Shown: positions 21,232 to 34,166 of the stretch, piece by piece
How the letters are laid out: each line of letters begins with the position of its first letter
How positions within the stretch are numbered: the first letter of the stretch is position 1
Assembly: GCF_902167145.1 (NCBI RefSeq)
Contig: NW_023366852.1
Location: 1 to 64,000, forward strand
Source of the DNA: Zea mays
Taxonomy: Eukaryota > Streptophyta > Magnoliopsida > Poales > Poaceae
Direction of reading: 5' to 3'
Length of the DNA: 64,000 bases
Program-made: the position numbers and the translations under genes
Notes under the pieces: model-generated
Told to the model about the DNA's origin: nothing
Databases searched by the model: none
The model's input: the letters and a program-made list of their open reading frames with translations, nothing else

Positions 21232-21540
21232 CCTATTTTTGTAAGGTACTTTTGAGTACTATTTATCAAACAATATTAGCACTTATTTGTGTATCACTTG
21301 TTCCTGTTGCGTGTGGTATTACCGACTTCTCCCTGGTACCTGGCCCCCCCTTGGGATGTAGGCTCGATGTGTCGAGGCTGCAGACCAGCATACTTAAGGA
21401 AGAGTTGGCGATGGCCCCCAGGAGGTAGCCTCGATTGGGACCTGGACCTGTACACAGCTTTGGTTAGGGAGCGTTAGTGGTTCACCCATAGGACCCATCG
21501 TCTGATATTAGCCATCCTTTGATACGTGCCTGGGACCTGC

Positions 21541-21890
21541 AGGGTCTAGTCTGGGAAGCCAAGTTGTGTGTCCAGACCCCCTGGACCGCGGTTCTAAAAT
21601 ACTAGGACACCCGTCGCAGGATGGTGGAGCGTGTAGGCTCACGGTACAGGACCAGGCTGAGCGGCTACTCGGCTCCGGACCACCCCAGGAGACAAGTGTC
21701 CATTCTCTATAGCCGGACCCTAGGTTGTCGGACCCACAGGACTATAGCTCTAAATACTAGGGTGCCCGTCACGGAGTGGTGGAGTGTGCAGGATTTGGGT
21801 ACGGAACTAGGCTAACCGGCCACACAGGCTCCGGACCACCCCATGGAACGGACTCCCGTTCTTTAGAACCGCCCCCAGGCTGTCGGACCC
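21541..21890. repeat. Large direct repeat, copy B
   Basis: Second copy of the block at 20,889, same internal order, diverged by scattered substitutions. Confidence 0.88.
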
Positions 21891-22536
21891 CCCTGCTTTC
21901 GCAGGAGGGACCTAGACTGCAAGCCTGGCCTATTCAACTCGGATGTCATTATATTAGACGGAATGGGAACTGTATGAGTGGGTTAGATAAAAATTAATAT
22001 CTGGAAACTGCAAGGTAAGACCATGGAGCAGGAGGACAAACCTATCATAGAAGTACATCTGAGGGGGTAGATCTCCTTTCTATAACTTGTCGTGCATGGG
22101 TGCAGTCCAATAGGCCGGGCTTATGAGGGCGGACCTCACCGGGTTGGCGTACACGTATGTGTTACCTAGCTACAAAGGGAGAGAAACTCGACCCCTCAGA
22201 CTTGTCTCCATGGATAGAACTTACAGAGATGCTCCAGTGGTTAGGAGGAGGTACTCCTTCAGCCGTAGTGAGGTGGTCACCCCTGGGTCGGCGTATTTCT
22301 GTCACCTTGAAGGAACCTTCCCAGCTGGGGGAGAGTTAGCGGAGCCCTCCTTGGTTCAGTACTTGCCTTAGGGTTAGGTCCCGACCCTGGGTTTCCATCT
22401 GCAACAGCTGATGGAGCCCACCTCCTCATGTTGTAACCGTTTCTGCATGGACCCATCAAAAGGCTAGACCCGTGGGGAGTCCAGAAGGGTTTCCGGGGGA
22501 AGGCAGGCATCGGTCCCGTAGACCGGGGATCCGTCT

Positions 22537-24037
22537 AGTTGTCGCCACCGGAGTTGGAGTCTCCGGTGAAAACATCCTTGAGGTCCCCCTCGGGTGACAG
22601 ATACCCGAGGTCCTGCTCAGCCGCGGCCACCTCGCTGTCGTCGACCCTTTCTTTGCCAAGTCAGCGACAAGGTGGGGAGCCGTCTTTGGAAGACTGCTCG
22701 CGTCGCTCGCTGACGCGCTTCGCGAGGTCGATGATCTCGTGGCATTCTGCGGCGCTGTGGCGACCGTTGGCATGCACAGGGCATGAGCCGCTGTTACCCT
22801 TCTGCGGCTGTGGGCATTTGTTGCGGTCGCCCCGGCCCCTAGTCACGGTTGCGACGACCAGCGTGGTAGACCGCGACCTCTCGTGGCTGCGGCCCTTCTT
22901 ACTTTCCCTTCTACCGTCCCGGGGAACGGTACCTGAGCCACCTGCCTGGGTAACTCCGGTCTATGGGGCCGAGTGCCATGCTCGGCCCTCGGTGGCTCTT
23001 GCGCACTTGTCGGCCAGAGCGAAGAGTGTGGGGACAGTCTCCACGTCATGCGTGGCCAACTTTTCCAACATTTTTTCATCATGTACTCCCTGCCGGAAGG
23101 CCGTGATGATGGAGGCGTCGGAAATATGAGGTATAGTACCTCGCACCTTGCTGAAGCGGGAGATAAACGCCCGGAGAGTCTCCCCGGGTTCCTGCCTCAC
23201 CGCGTGGAGGTGGGCCTCCACGCCGTGTTGTTGGTAAGCGCTGGCAAAGTTCGATGTGAACCGTGCGTAGAGCTCTTCCCAGGAATAGATTGATCCTGGG
23301 GCAAGGTTCATGAGCCAAGTCCGGGCAGGCCTAGACAAGGCGACATGAAAATATGTTGCCATCACAGCGGTGTTCCCACCTGCTGCTATGATGGCGGTGA
23401 CGTACACCTGCAGGAATTCCGACGGGTTCGACGTACCGTCGTATTTTTCCAGCAGGTGTGGCCGGAACTTGGGCGGCCAAGATGCCGCGCGGAGATGATC
23501 TGCCAGTGCGGCGCAGCCTACGCCAGCCAAGGGGACTCCTGCCTGAATTCGGGCGCCCACCGTGGTCTGCGGTGCTACCGCAGCGAAGTCTCGATCGAGG
23601 TTACGACCCTCAATGTTTTGCTAGCGCTCACGCGCCCTCTCCAGAGAGACCCGGGCATCCTCTCCCGCACGCCTGCGGTTCAGCTCTGCCCGAAGATCAT
23701 CGGTCTGTGCGCCCCTTACTGAGGGAGAGCGCATAGACGCCGTCGCCTCACGTTGGTGCTGGGATGACCGAGGCCTGGACCTAGTCGAGGTAGAATGCGC
23801 CATGCCGAGTAGCCGGTCGACGTCGTCACGCCACTGCTTCATTGCTCCCGGCGAGGCCGTGGAGCTAGGAGGGTGGCGCAACAACTCTCTGGTCGTAGAC
23901 AACGCCGTAGGCGCTGCCCTTGATGGAGTCCGGGGCGCCTGTGCAGGCGTATGCTGCCGTACTGCGTGTACAGCAGCAGCCCTAGACACAAGGCGGTCGG
24001 GTACTCGTGGCGTGGAGGATGCAGCTTCTTCCTCCAC
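22537..24037 (-). pseudogene. Gag of the pol-less gypsy element
   Basis: One frame runs from a Met at 24,037 to a TAG near 22,537, broken by stops at 23,621-23,623, 22,961-22,963 and 22,661-22,663 but with no frameshift. Seen: a basic, Arg-rich N-terminal part, then the capsid-like gag domain (HLLEKYDGTSNPSEFLQVY ... RTWLMNLAPGSI ... ARFTSNFASAYQ ... LRAFISRFSKVRGTIP), then CPVHANGRHSAAEC and an acidic end (VFTGDSNSGDN). Gag makes the virus-like particle of gypsy elements. Relatives continue in the same frame into protease; here the frame ends and noncoding DNA follows, so the element is an internal-deletion derivative. Confidence 0.85.
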
Positions 24038-24123
24038 TACGAAATCTTCCTAAGTGTCGGCGGTGCTCAACGATTTGCACCATCATGCCGAACAAGAAAA
24101 CAGGCAGAAAACCTAATGCCAAG

Positions 24124-24143
24124 CCCCTACCTGGCGCGCCAAA
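24124..24143 (-). promoter_or_regulatory. Primer-binding site of the pol-less gypsy
   Basis: TGGCGCGCCA at 24,132-24,141, two bases from the LTR, continuing on the minus strand as ggtaggggctt, the same as in Huck. Confidence 0.82.
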
Positions 24144-25095
24144 AGTCGGAGAGGAAATCTCCGGCCGGGTGGCAGAATGCACCCGCCCTAAATCCTAAGA
24201 TGAGGAGGGGCTTAAGCATTTCGCCTGTTTACAAGATTGGTGGATGAACACACGAAAGCACACAAGAGTTTAGAGTGGTTCGGGCCGCTGGAGCGTAATA
24301 CCCTACTCCACTGTGTGTTGTATTGCCGTGATAGCTTGTATGAGCTTGTGAGTGTGTGAGTCTTGAGAGAAGTTTTTTTAGTACCGTTACATGCCTCCCC
24401 TTTTATAGCTCAAGGGGGCATGTACAAAAGAGTTGAGCCCCGACATGTGGGCCAAGGAACATAACAGATGTATCTCTTGGAGCAGCTGATGTTTGTTGTC
24501 GGGGCAATCTTTTTGCGCCCTGACATCCTCGATCCGCGTAGTTTTGGCGTACAGGGGAAGCTTCCCTAGAAACGCATAAGCGATGAAGGATAAGGTGTGC
24601 CGCGCAGCACGGGCGTACTGTTTGGTGATGGACTGGACAGGCACGCCGCCTGACAGTGGAGTGGACAGGTCACAATAAATGCTGAGGAGGCACATCGTCT
24701 GCCAGGCGGCGCGTCCTTTCCGCAATAAATGCGGGGGCAGCGCGACCCAGAGCCCTTACGTCAGGCTTCGCCCGCTGGCTTACGTCACGGGCGATAGGCC
24801 ACGTGGCAGCATCGGTTCTCCGCCTGAGCAAGGAGCGGGAGAGCACGGGCTAAAGCCCTGACACGTGTCAGCACCGGACCCTTGCCTAGTCCAGGGTATC
24901 CCCCGTCCCGCGACCTTGCTGTGGGTGGCCCGGACCTCACTCAGAGGGGTCCGAACCCCATCCAAGGGGTCCGGAATGCTTACCCAGGGGTCCCGGACCA
25001 TACCCAGGACTGTTCGCCGTGCGGCTAGAGATAGCCACACAGGCACCGTGTCTTCATATTGTAGTAAGGGGTACCCCTGATTCAGGGTACCGACA
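24144..25095 (-). repeat. 5' LTR of the pol-less gypsy
   Basis: 952 bp; minus-strand start TGTCGGTACC. The inner end has AG where TG is expected (24,144-24,145). Minus-strand TATAAAAG at 24,400-24,407. Matches 60,712-61,685, which has one extra stretch of about 22 bp. Confidence 0.9.
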
Positions 25096-25100
25096 AAATC

Positions 25101-25860
25101 TAATTCATAAATTGGAGAGCGATGAATGTAGAAGAATCATATCCAATTTAAACAAGAAGAAATACATCATAAATCATTGGATTGATTTTTCTTTTCATGT
25201 TAGATTACACATTTCCATAGAGAAACTTATTCTCTATATGTGAGACTACTTAGGTCACTTAGACAAAAACATTAGTCTCACGATTCTAGTCATAAAGAGA
25301 TATTCTCTTTATTGGTGTCCTAAGGATTTGAATTCCTTATATGACACCTTATTCTTTTAAGAACTTGGAATATGTCTCTATGTCTAGACCATGGCAATAA
25401 TGGGATGATTAGTATAAAACATGCCATGAGGTACTTACAATAATTTAAAGCATGTAGATTGCCATAATATAGAAATGATGAATATGCAATCTACCAAATG
25501 AGAGGAAAGAATGGTGACATAATTTGACAATATTCTTAAGTGCTTCCTTTTCTTTGTGACTACACAAGACACAAGAGAAATGACAATTGAAGATACTTGC
25601 ACTTAAATACATAAGTGTTACCATCCTTTGGCTTTCCTCCATGTTGTAGGCTTTGATTTTCCACATAGGATAATCCTTTATTCCCTACAACATCAATATT
25701 TTGCTCGAGATGATATGAGTTTTAGATAATAAAACAACTTTGGGTCAATCTTTGAGATATATAAAATTATAAGATTGATAGCTTGAGTCAATAAGAATTG
25801 AATTAACCCCCTCAAGCACCTCCAAGGCTTCATATCATCTCCTTTCCCCTGCAAGGCTTG
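25101..25860 (-). other. Noncoding region after gag of the gag-only Ji-like element
   Basis: AT-rich, with no copia protease, integrase or RT motif on the minus strand, although pol should start here in an autonomous element. 25,096-25,100 is the aaatc target duplication of the pol-less gypsy. I see nothing else. Confidence 0.75.
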
Positions 25861-27461
25861 TCATGCATATTTTGGTCCCCATCTCTTGATGGGTCCATCA
25901 ATGTTAGTCGACAAATATCTAGGAACCCAAGTGTCCTTTATGCTAGTACTTGGTAAACTCATTACCTTTCTAGCACAAGTTGCAGTTTTGGGTTGCCTAG
26001 TTACATATGAATTAATTGACAAGTTAGGAGTAGGATAGTTACTAATAGGATAATCCTTACATTGATGTCCTTTCTTTTGGCATATGTAGCAAAGATGATC
26101 TTCAAGTCTTGAAGATTTCTTCTTTCCTTGTTTCTTGCTTGCTACATGGTTAGTAAATATTTTCTTTCCTAAAACTATGCCTTTTTGTTTCACATGGGGA
26201 CAATACTTAACTAAATGTCCCTTCTTAGAGCATTTAAAACAAAGTTTATCATCCTTGTTAATAGTCAAGCTATTTTCTTTAATATAGGGACATGATCTAA
26301 TCAAGTGCCCCTTTTCAAAGAATTCACTACACTTCTTACTTTTCTTAGTGTGAAGTGTGGCTTGATCATTACCTTGGATGTTACCTTGCATGGAGGCATG
26401 GTTGAGGCTTTTGGTAGAGGTATTGACTTTCTTCCTTTGTTCCTTCCTCTTGACAATCCTCAAGTCCTTGACATTTTCTTCAAGGGATTTTGAGCATGCC
26501 ACAGTTGTTCCCGTCTCAAGCTTTTTCACCATGTGATCACGGTTATCTTGAGAAGGTTGGGCAGTGCACTTCCCTTTTAGTTGTGTCAAGCTCGTTCTTA
26601 GCCTCTCATTTTGTTCCTTGAGCTCTTGACATGTATCATCTTTTGTTCCTAGAAATTCTAGCTCAAAAGAGGATTTGCTTGTTGACGAGCAACAAGCATT
26701 AGCACATGGTAATACAGTTTAAATTTGAATATATGTGCATGAGTGAGGTTGTTGGGATTTTAAGTTTTCTATCACAACCTCATGAGCAATGTCTAACATG
26801 ATATGATCATCCATAAGATTTTCATGAGAACATAGAAGCATATCATGTTTTTCTTGAAAGGCTAGATTTTCAATCTTTAGCCTTTCTACTTGGTCCTTAA
26901 GCAAGGCATTCCTATTTACTAATTGAGCTACACAAAATAAGGAGTTATGTTGCTCAATTGAAATAGATTCATACCTTTAGACCAAATCAACATGAGAGCA
27001 CTTTAGATCAATATGTTCTTTAGTCAACTCTTCAAAGCTTTGCATTTTTATGGTGAGAATATCTTCTAGCATATGAAGAGCTTCGCTTTGCTCTCTCACT
27101 CTTTTTAGAAGTTTGAGCATGACCGCCTTATCTTCTTGGCTTATATGAGCGTAGAGTTGCATGAGGCTTCTTTCATCCTCCTCATCCTCATTTGTGCTTC
27201 CACTGTCATTTTCATTAGCAACACAACATATGTGGGAATCGAGATGGGAAGACAAACCTTTTGGAGAGGTGGATTCATCGTTTGGTCTCCAACGTTCATT
27301 TTCTTCTTCTTCCTTCAAAGGGTTAGTTTCACAAGGACTAAAGGAAGTAGAAGCATCAAATGAACTAACATGTTTGGACTCATCAAATTTACTTTTAACT
27401 CTAGTCCAAATATCATGTGCATCATGAATAGGTTCATCATATCTCATTATGAAGGCACGAT
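25861..27461 (-). pseudogene. gag: Gag C-terminal two-thirds of a gag-only Ji-like Sirevirus element
   Basis: Continues the frame begun at 41,734, broken by Grande at 27,461 and resumed in phase across the acgat duplication. It contains an acidic stretch (NEDEEDERSLMQLY), a coiled-coil-like Leu/Glu-rich region at about 26,720-27,100, then three CCHC zinc-knuckle positions: CSEFFEKGHLIRSC (second Cys lost), CFKCSKKGHLVKYC (intact) and CYICQKKGHQCKDY (last Cys lost). It ends GPKYA with a stop at 25,861. Stops at about 26,977 and 26,719 interrupt it. Zinc knuckles bind RNA in copia gag. No pol follows. Confidence 0.88.
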
Positions 27462-28087
27462 TGTGGGGAACAGATATCCCCCGGGTCCACTAGAAGGCAA
27501 GAAGGCCTCGCGAAAGGCCTCAGGCCCATTATTTCGCAAGGCCATCCCTTCGTGGGCCAGGGGAGGAATTTCCAGCATAATGGATCAACACGAGATCGGA
27601 TCAACTCGAGCCCATGCGGTTCGCTGAATTCAAACGCTATCCGCAGCAGTGATCCGACTCTCCCGCGTGGCGTCCTCAGACGTCGGAATAGAAGGATAAT
27701 AAGTCGGCAGAATTATAGGAAGATAAACTCAGCCGGTTCACTATTACTTAGGCACACGTTGTTATCATATCCGCATGTAACGTCCCACGGTCTAATATAT
27801 AAGGCATAGAGGGCACCCCTTCAAGAACATCTCACTCATTAGCCATCCATTCAACTCTCTAGCATCCCTCGCACTAGAGAACTCCCTTGTAACCCATCAC
27901 ATAAAAGATCCACACCACGACGTAGAGTGCTACACATCTCAAAGCGGCCCGAACCTGTACAAGATTGTCCACTGTCTCTCGTGCATCTGGCACAAACCAT
28001 CGAGCTACAGTCGGTAACATCGTCCTACTCCTAAAAAGCACCTCGAGGGGCAACCCCAGGTGTGCGGTCGGACCCAAAACACCAACA
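27462..28087 (+). repeat. Grande 5' LTR
   Basis: TGTGGGG...ACCAACA. TATATAAGG at 27,796-27,804 is the likely TATA box. Confidence 0.93.
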
Positions 28088-28089
28088 GC

Positions 28090-28106
28090 TGGCGCGCCAG
28101 TTATGG
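28090..28106 (+). promoter_or_regulatory. Grande primer-binding site
   Basis: TGGCGCGCCA at 28,090-28,099, two bases after the LTR, continuing gttatgg. Confidence 0.82.
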
Positions 28107-28442
28107 GGTGTGTCGCTGATCCAAGCTAGCTCAATGGCCATCACTTTCCAGCACAAGATCGTTCTCCGCCCTGGATCCGTGTTCTGCTTCGGAACCATTT
28201 CATCCGTGGCAGACGAAGAAGGGACTCTACACCGTATCGCGGATCCACCAGAGAAGAAACCTTCCTCGATAATCTCCGGGAAAGCCGGAGCGAATCAAGA
28301 AAAAGTGCAACCTCCCGCGCTCTGATCGAAGACTACCTCCTGCAAGGCAGGAACAGAGAGTCCATCTACCCGAAGAACCCCGCTGTCCACCTCACCCACA
28401 GAAGAATGGACGCGGATCGCAAGGAGAAAAGAAACAAACGAG

Positions 28443-30765
28443 ATGAAAGATCGGCAAGCTGCTCTTCTGGTACCTCCGCCCTCAAAGGAGAACATAAAGA
28501 AGCTCGTCGCCACAACGGTCCCATTCTACCCCGACGTCCTCTTCATCGGGGGAAGAGTGGAGTCGTCCCCCGTCTCCGACGATGAACCAACCGCACCTGG
28601 GGAGGAACCTCCTCAGCGAGAAGCTCGCCGACGAAGGAATCGACGCCGAAATATCCGGCGACGTCATGCAACCGGAGAACGCGACCCGGCGCAGCCCGTA
28701 TCACGAGATGAGATCTCGGAGGTGGGAGAAACTCTGGATGAACGAGTCTTCAGGGAAAGGATGAATTCCCGCCGACGCGATCGTCGGCAAGCTCAAGAGT
28801 AGGCCAAACAGGAGGCGAGACAACGTCAAGAGAATCCTCTCCTCGGACGAAACCTGAACGCCGACTTCGCCCGAGCCATGAACACACCGAGCGAGGTCGG
28901 TGGAGTGTTGTCTCGGATAGCCGATGGCCTCCCCGGACTCCAGACGCCGAGGGCTATCGGCGGCTGCTCACACGGGCAGCTAATCATCTTCTTCCTCTCG
29001 CTCACCCTCCGAGCGATCTACGACACGCCATCAACAGTCGGCGGGACGCGCAGAGCTCCATCAATGCTTCGCGTGAACGACGACACGAGAACGAGATTCG
29101 GAACCGAGAAGAGTATGATCGGGATCACGGCATCCCGGCGCGAAGTCAAGCCACCAGAGTTGAGTCGGCAACGGCTTCAACCGTCGGCACGACTCGAGGA
29201 CGATCGAGGCAGCACATCGACAATTGCCCTCCCCGGGACCGACATCATCATCGTCGACAGGAGGACACATGTGGGGTATCGACGCTCACTCCACATCTCA
29301 GGGCCATTCAGTGGCCCCCTAACTTCAAAGTCTCCAACGTCGACAAGTACGAGCCTAAGCAGGATCCGGGAGGCTGGTTGGCCGTCTGCACCATCGCCGC
29401 CCGAGCCGCTGGGGAAACTGAAGATGTGATGACTGCGTACTTGCCCATCGTCCTCGGGCAAGATGCGCTGTAATGGCTACGACACCTACCTCGACACTGC
29501 ATCGACGACTGGAGCGACTTCAGTCGGTGCTTCATTGCCAACTTCCAATCTCTCTCCGACAAACCGATGCAGCCATTGGACCTCAAATCCATCAGGCGCC
29601 GAGGGGATGAGATTCTCCGATCGTACCTCAAAAGGTTTCAGACCATGAGAAATCGTATCCTCGAGGTTGCGGAAGCAGCGGTGATTGAGGACTTCTATCG
29701 GGGATCCAATGATTCGGCCTTCGTCCGAACCATACTTCAAAAGTCGCCGACTACCTCCGGGCAGCTGTTCAGGGAGGCGGACCTCTACATCACCGCCGAC
29801 GAACGGGCTTAGGATCTCATCGAAGGAACGAAGCCTGCGCCACCGGCACCACGACACAACGCGAACCAACAACCCGATAAGCGTTGGGAGAAGAGGCCTC
29901 GCGACGAGGTTCACGCCGCCGGACCACCCGTCTCTCGTGCTCGAGGGGCACCCCATGGAGGCGAACGAACATTGGACGACATCCTCGATGCCCAATGTCC
30001 ATACCACAAGGACATGCACCACACCCTTCGGAACTGTAGAGATTTCAAGCACTCCGTCGGGAACGCCCGACCCTTCCAACCTCTACCGCCTCCCCCGCCA
30101 CGAGGAGGGCCCAGAGAACCTCGACAACCTCAACAGCAAGAAGGGGGAGGAGGTGGAGCATTCTCCTATGTCGATGAAGAAGTCAACTTCATCTTCGGCA
30201 AACATGGGTCGAAGGAGAGCAAGAGACAACAAAAGCTCAACGACCGTCAGATACTGGTGGCGACCACCGGTCCTCCCGCCCTGTATCGATGGTCCAAACA
30301 CCCAATCACCTTCACTCAGGCGGATCAATGGCTTAACTTCGACCATCTGGGCAAGTACCCGCTCCTCGTCGATTCGGTGATCCGAGAGTGCAGGGTGAAG
30401 AAGGTGTTGGTGGACGGGGGAAGCAGCATCAACGTCACCTTCCCCCGGACACTCCTAGGCTTGGGAATCGCACTCAAGGAACTCCAAGAGTCGGACACTC
30501 CTTTCTTCGGCATTGTGCCGACCGAAGGAGAGTACCCAGTCGGACACATCTACATGCCAGTCACCTTCGGAACTCCGGATAATTACAGAACCGAGTACCT
30601 AAGGTTCGAGGTGGCGAGCTTCGACTGTGGGTACAATGCTATCATCGGCATGCCAGGATTGGCAAAATTCATGGCCATTCCGCACTACACGTACATGATA
30701 TTGAAGATGCCGGGATCACAAGGAATCATCACTGTGCGCGCTGACTTCCAAGGCACGCAGAGTGC
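28443..30765 (+). pseudogene. Grande gag and aspartic protease
   Basis: I take the Met at 28,443 as the likely start; the preceding leader (28,107-28,442) has no other good candidate. The N-terminus is basic and Arg-rich. A stop at 28,800-28,802 and a frameshift near 28,960 follow. The capsid-like domain is read in the second frame (KYEPKQDPGGWLAVC ... DWSDFSRCFIANFQ ... LKRFQTMRNRI), with stops at 29,471-29,473 and 29,810-29,812. Then come CPYHKDMHHTLRNC, a poly-Pro/Gly stretch, and the protease with DGGSSIN (about 30,413) and AIIGMPGLAKFMAIP. A second frameshift near 30,766 leads to RT. Would make particles and cut the polyprotein; clearly dead. Confidence 0.85.
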
Positions 30766-33009
30766 TTCCGAGTGGCCATTCAGGCGGCCCTCACCACCAA
30801 GCCATCGACAACCTCTTCCGCGCAGGCGAATTCAAAGCCTGAGGAGGACCTTGCGATACCTGCAAATGAAGCTCAAGCCATGACCTCTATGCGGCCGAAT
30901 GAAGAAACAAAAAGAATCAACCTCGGGTTCGCTGACGAACGCAAGACTGCCATCATCAGCTCCAGCCTGGATGACAAATAGGAAGGCGCGCTCATCCAGT
31001 TTCTGCAAGATAACCGAGACGTATTCGCATGGCAACCTGCAGATATGCCGGGAGTCCCGAGAGAGCTGGTCGAGCACAAACTGAAGGTGTATCCCCAGGC
31101 AAGGCCGATACGACAAAAGTTGCATCGTTTCACGCCTGATAAGAGAGAAGCCATTCGTGTCGAGCTAGCTCGCTTAGTCATAGCAGGGTTCATTAGAGAA
31201 GTACTGCATCCTGAGTGGTTAGCAAATCCTGTTCTTGTACTCAAAAAGAATAAAGTGGATTGGCGCATGTGCGTCGACTATACGGATCTCAACAAACACT
31301 ATCTGAAGGATCCCTTCGGGCTCCCCAGGATAGACCAGGTGGTGGACTCGACCGCTAGATGTTCTGTGTTGTCTTTCTTGGATTACTACTCCGGATACCA
31401 TCAGATCAGCCTGGCAAAAGAAGACGAGGAAAAAACTGCATTCATCACCCCATTTGGAGCTTTCTGCTATACCACCATGCCATTTGGCCTCAAAAACGTT
31501 GGAGCGACTTACCAGAGAGCCATTCAGACATGCTTAGCCGATCACTAGGGCAAGCGTGTGGAAGCTTATGTGGATGATGTGGTAATCAAGACAGAAAATT
31601 CAGAAAACTTCATTGAAGATTTACAGCTGGTCTTCAACAGTCTGCGACGATATCGGTGGAAGCTTAATCCAGAAAAATGTGTCTTCGGAGTACCAGCGAG
31701 AAAGTTACTCGGATTCATTGTCAGCCACCGAGGAATTGAAGCCAACCCGGAGAAAATTGAAGCTATCATGAGAATGGAAGCACCACGATCGTAGAAGAAA
31801 GTACAGAGGCTTACTAGATGCATGGCAGCTTTAACCAGATTCATATCAAGGCTAGGAGAAAAAGGCCTACCATTCTACAAATTGCTCAAGAAGGTAGATA
31901 AGTTCCAGTGGACCCCAGAAGCTCAGGAAGCCCTTGATGCACTGAAGAAATTCCTGACAACACTGCCAGTGTTAAAGCCGCCACGCTGAGCCACGCTGAG
32001 TCAGCCGGCTGAAGATCTATTGATGTACATCTCTTGCACGACTCATGTGGTGAGCACCGTGTTGGTAGTCGAGCGAGCAGAGGAAGGACATGCATATCCA
32101 GTATAGCATCCCGTCTACTTCATCAGTGAAGTTCTGGGACCCTCAAAGAAGAAATATCCTCAAGTTCAAAAACTATTGTATGCAGTACTTCTAACTACAC
32201 GCAAGCTCCGTCACTACTTCGACGACCACAAAGTCATAGTAGTCACTGGATTTCCAATAGGGGATATTCTCCACAACAAAGAAGCCATCGGAAGAATAGC
32301 CAAGTGGGCCTGCGAGCTGGGAGCTCATGATATTGAATTTCGGCCTCGTACCGCAATAAAGACCCAAGCGCTAGTCGACTTCGTATCAGAGTGGATCGAG
32401 CAACAAGTGCTAGAAAACCTGGAGACTGCAAAAGTATGGAGAATGTATTTTGATGGCTCGCTGAAGCTGCAGGGAGCTGGCGCGAGGATACTCTTCATTG
32501 CCCCTAAAGGTGAACAACTCAAATATGCTCTTCAGTTGTTATTCTCAGCGTCCAATAATGCAGCAGAATATGAAGCTCTGATTCACGGGTTGAACATTGC
32601 CATATCACTGGGTATCAAGAGGTTGAAGGTATATGGAGATTCACTGGTGGTCATAAGTCAGATAAATAAAGAATGGGATTGCTCGAATGATTCCATGGGC
32701 AAGTATTGCACAGCCGTCCGAAAACTGGAAGACAAATTTGAAGGGCTAGAGTTTCATCATGTGGAAAGAGATCTCAATGCCGCAGCAGATGCATTGTCAA
32801 AGCTAGAATCCAGTCGGGCCCAGGTCCCACCTGGAGTTTTCATCCAAGAAGTACCACGCCCGAGCATTTCCTTAGATCGGGCAGAAGAATGCAATATTTT
32901 GAGCCAGCCACAGTCAGACTCTAATGACTGGAGGGAGCCTATTATTAAGTATATAAAGAACGAAGAGGAGCCGGATGATAAAGCTACAGCAGAACGCATC
33001 GCAAGATAG
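30766..33009 (+). pseudogene. Grande reverse transcriptase and RNase H
   Basis: One frame from about 30,766. RT motifs: WRMCVDYTDLNK, FLDYYSGYHQI, TTMPFGLKN and the catalytic YVDD at 31,567-31,578. RNase H motifs: FDGSLKLQGAG, SNNAAEYEAL and YGDSLVV, so the catalytic acids are kept. In-frame stops at 30,979-30,981, 31,546-31,548, 31,792-31,794, about 31,987 and about 32,104, then the stop at 33,007-33,009. The RT-RNase H connection that Huck has lost is present here (YFISEV ... NKEAIGRIAKWA). Confidence 0.9.
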
Positions 33010-34166
33010 TCAGCCCACTACACCCTCATTGGGGACACACTGTACAGAAGAGGCGCAACAGGAATCCTCATGAAGTTCATACCTTCAACCACTGGGAAAC
33101 AACTGTTAGATGAAATCCATGCCGGACAGTGTAGGATACATGCAGCGTCCAGAACACTGGTTGGGAAGGTCTTCAGGTCTGGTTTCTATTGGCTGACAGC
33201 AAAGAGTGATGCAGCTGAGTTAGTTCAGAGATGTGAAGCTTGCCAATTCCTATCAAAGCAGCAGCATTTACCAGCACAGCAACTGCAAACCATACCAGTG
33301 ACATGGCCATTTGCGTGCTAGGGATTGGATATGATTGGACCCTTCAAGAAATCTGAGGGAGATTATACTCACGTGTTGGTTGCCATCGACAAATTTACTA
33401 AATGGATAGAGTACAAACCCATTGCTTCTCTGACTTCAACCAAGGCAGTGGAATTCATACAAGATATAATATTCAGATTTGGGATACCAAATAGCATCAT
33501 ACCGACCTGGGGTACAATATCACTAGCTCTGAATTCTTTGATTTCTGCGAACAACGGTGCATCCAGATCAAGTATGCGTCAGTGGCACATCCAAGAGCCA
33601 ACGGTCAGGTAGAAAGGGCTAATGGAATGATATTGGAAGCACTCAGGAAGAAAGTCTTCGACAAGAATAAAAAGTTCGCAGGAAAGTGGACCAGAGAGTT
33701 ACCGTATGTGGTTTGGAGCCTAAGAACTCAACCTAGCCGAGCCTTGCATGGAAATAGTCCCTTCTTCATGGTCTATGGTTTGGAGGCAGTGCTACCTGCC
33801 GACCTCAGGTTTGGGGCGCCAAGGCTGGTCTTCGAAAACATAGCTGAGGCAGAAGCTACCAGACTAGAGGACATTGATGTATTAGAAGAAGAGCGATTGA
33901 ATACAGTAATTCAGTCAGCTAGATACCAGCAGACTCTGAGGCGCTATCATGATAAGGCTGTACGACATTGATCCTTTGCAGTGGGAGATTTGGTCCTTCG
34001 CCGAATTCTAACGGGGGAAGGACGGCACAAATTGTCGCCACTGTGGGAAGGGCCATTCATAGTAGCAGAAGTCACTCGACCAGGATCATATCGGCTCACT
34101 CAAATGGATGGCACGGAAATAGGGAATTCATGGAATATAGAGCATCTCGGGAAGTTCTACCCCTAG
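33010..34166 (+). pseudogene. Grande integrase
   Basis: The HHCC zinc module (HAGQCRIHAASR ... CEACQF) and LDMIGP with the first catalytic Asp are in the RT frame. A stop lies at 33,319-33,321. Near 33,510 the frame shifts, and the region that should hold the second Asp reads through out of phase. The rest is in another frame: NGQVERANG (Glu), the WSLRTQPSRA block, a stop near 33,969, and the basic C-terminus ending NSWNIEHLGKFYP at 34,164-34,166. Confidence 0.88.

Larger units (their letters stand above)
20472..22536 (-). other. 3' noncoding region of the pol-less gypsy
   Basis: No protein motif on either strand. It holds a large direct duplication (next entries). On the minus strand it follows directly after the end of gag, where relatives would continue with protease and RT. 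Confidence 0.75.
20467..25095 (-). mobile_element. Gypsy element without pol, minus strand: 5' half
   Basis: The 5' LTR (24,144-25,095), primer-binding site and gag are here. The 3' LTR and 3' noncoding part match 60,712-62,993 at the other end of the window, where the Opie LTR begins. The 5-bp duplication aaatc lies after 25,095 and before 60,712. I do not know the family name with confidence. No protease, RT or integrase was found in either half. Confidence 0.85.
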
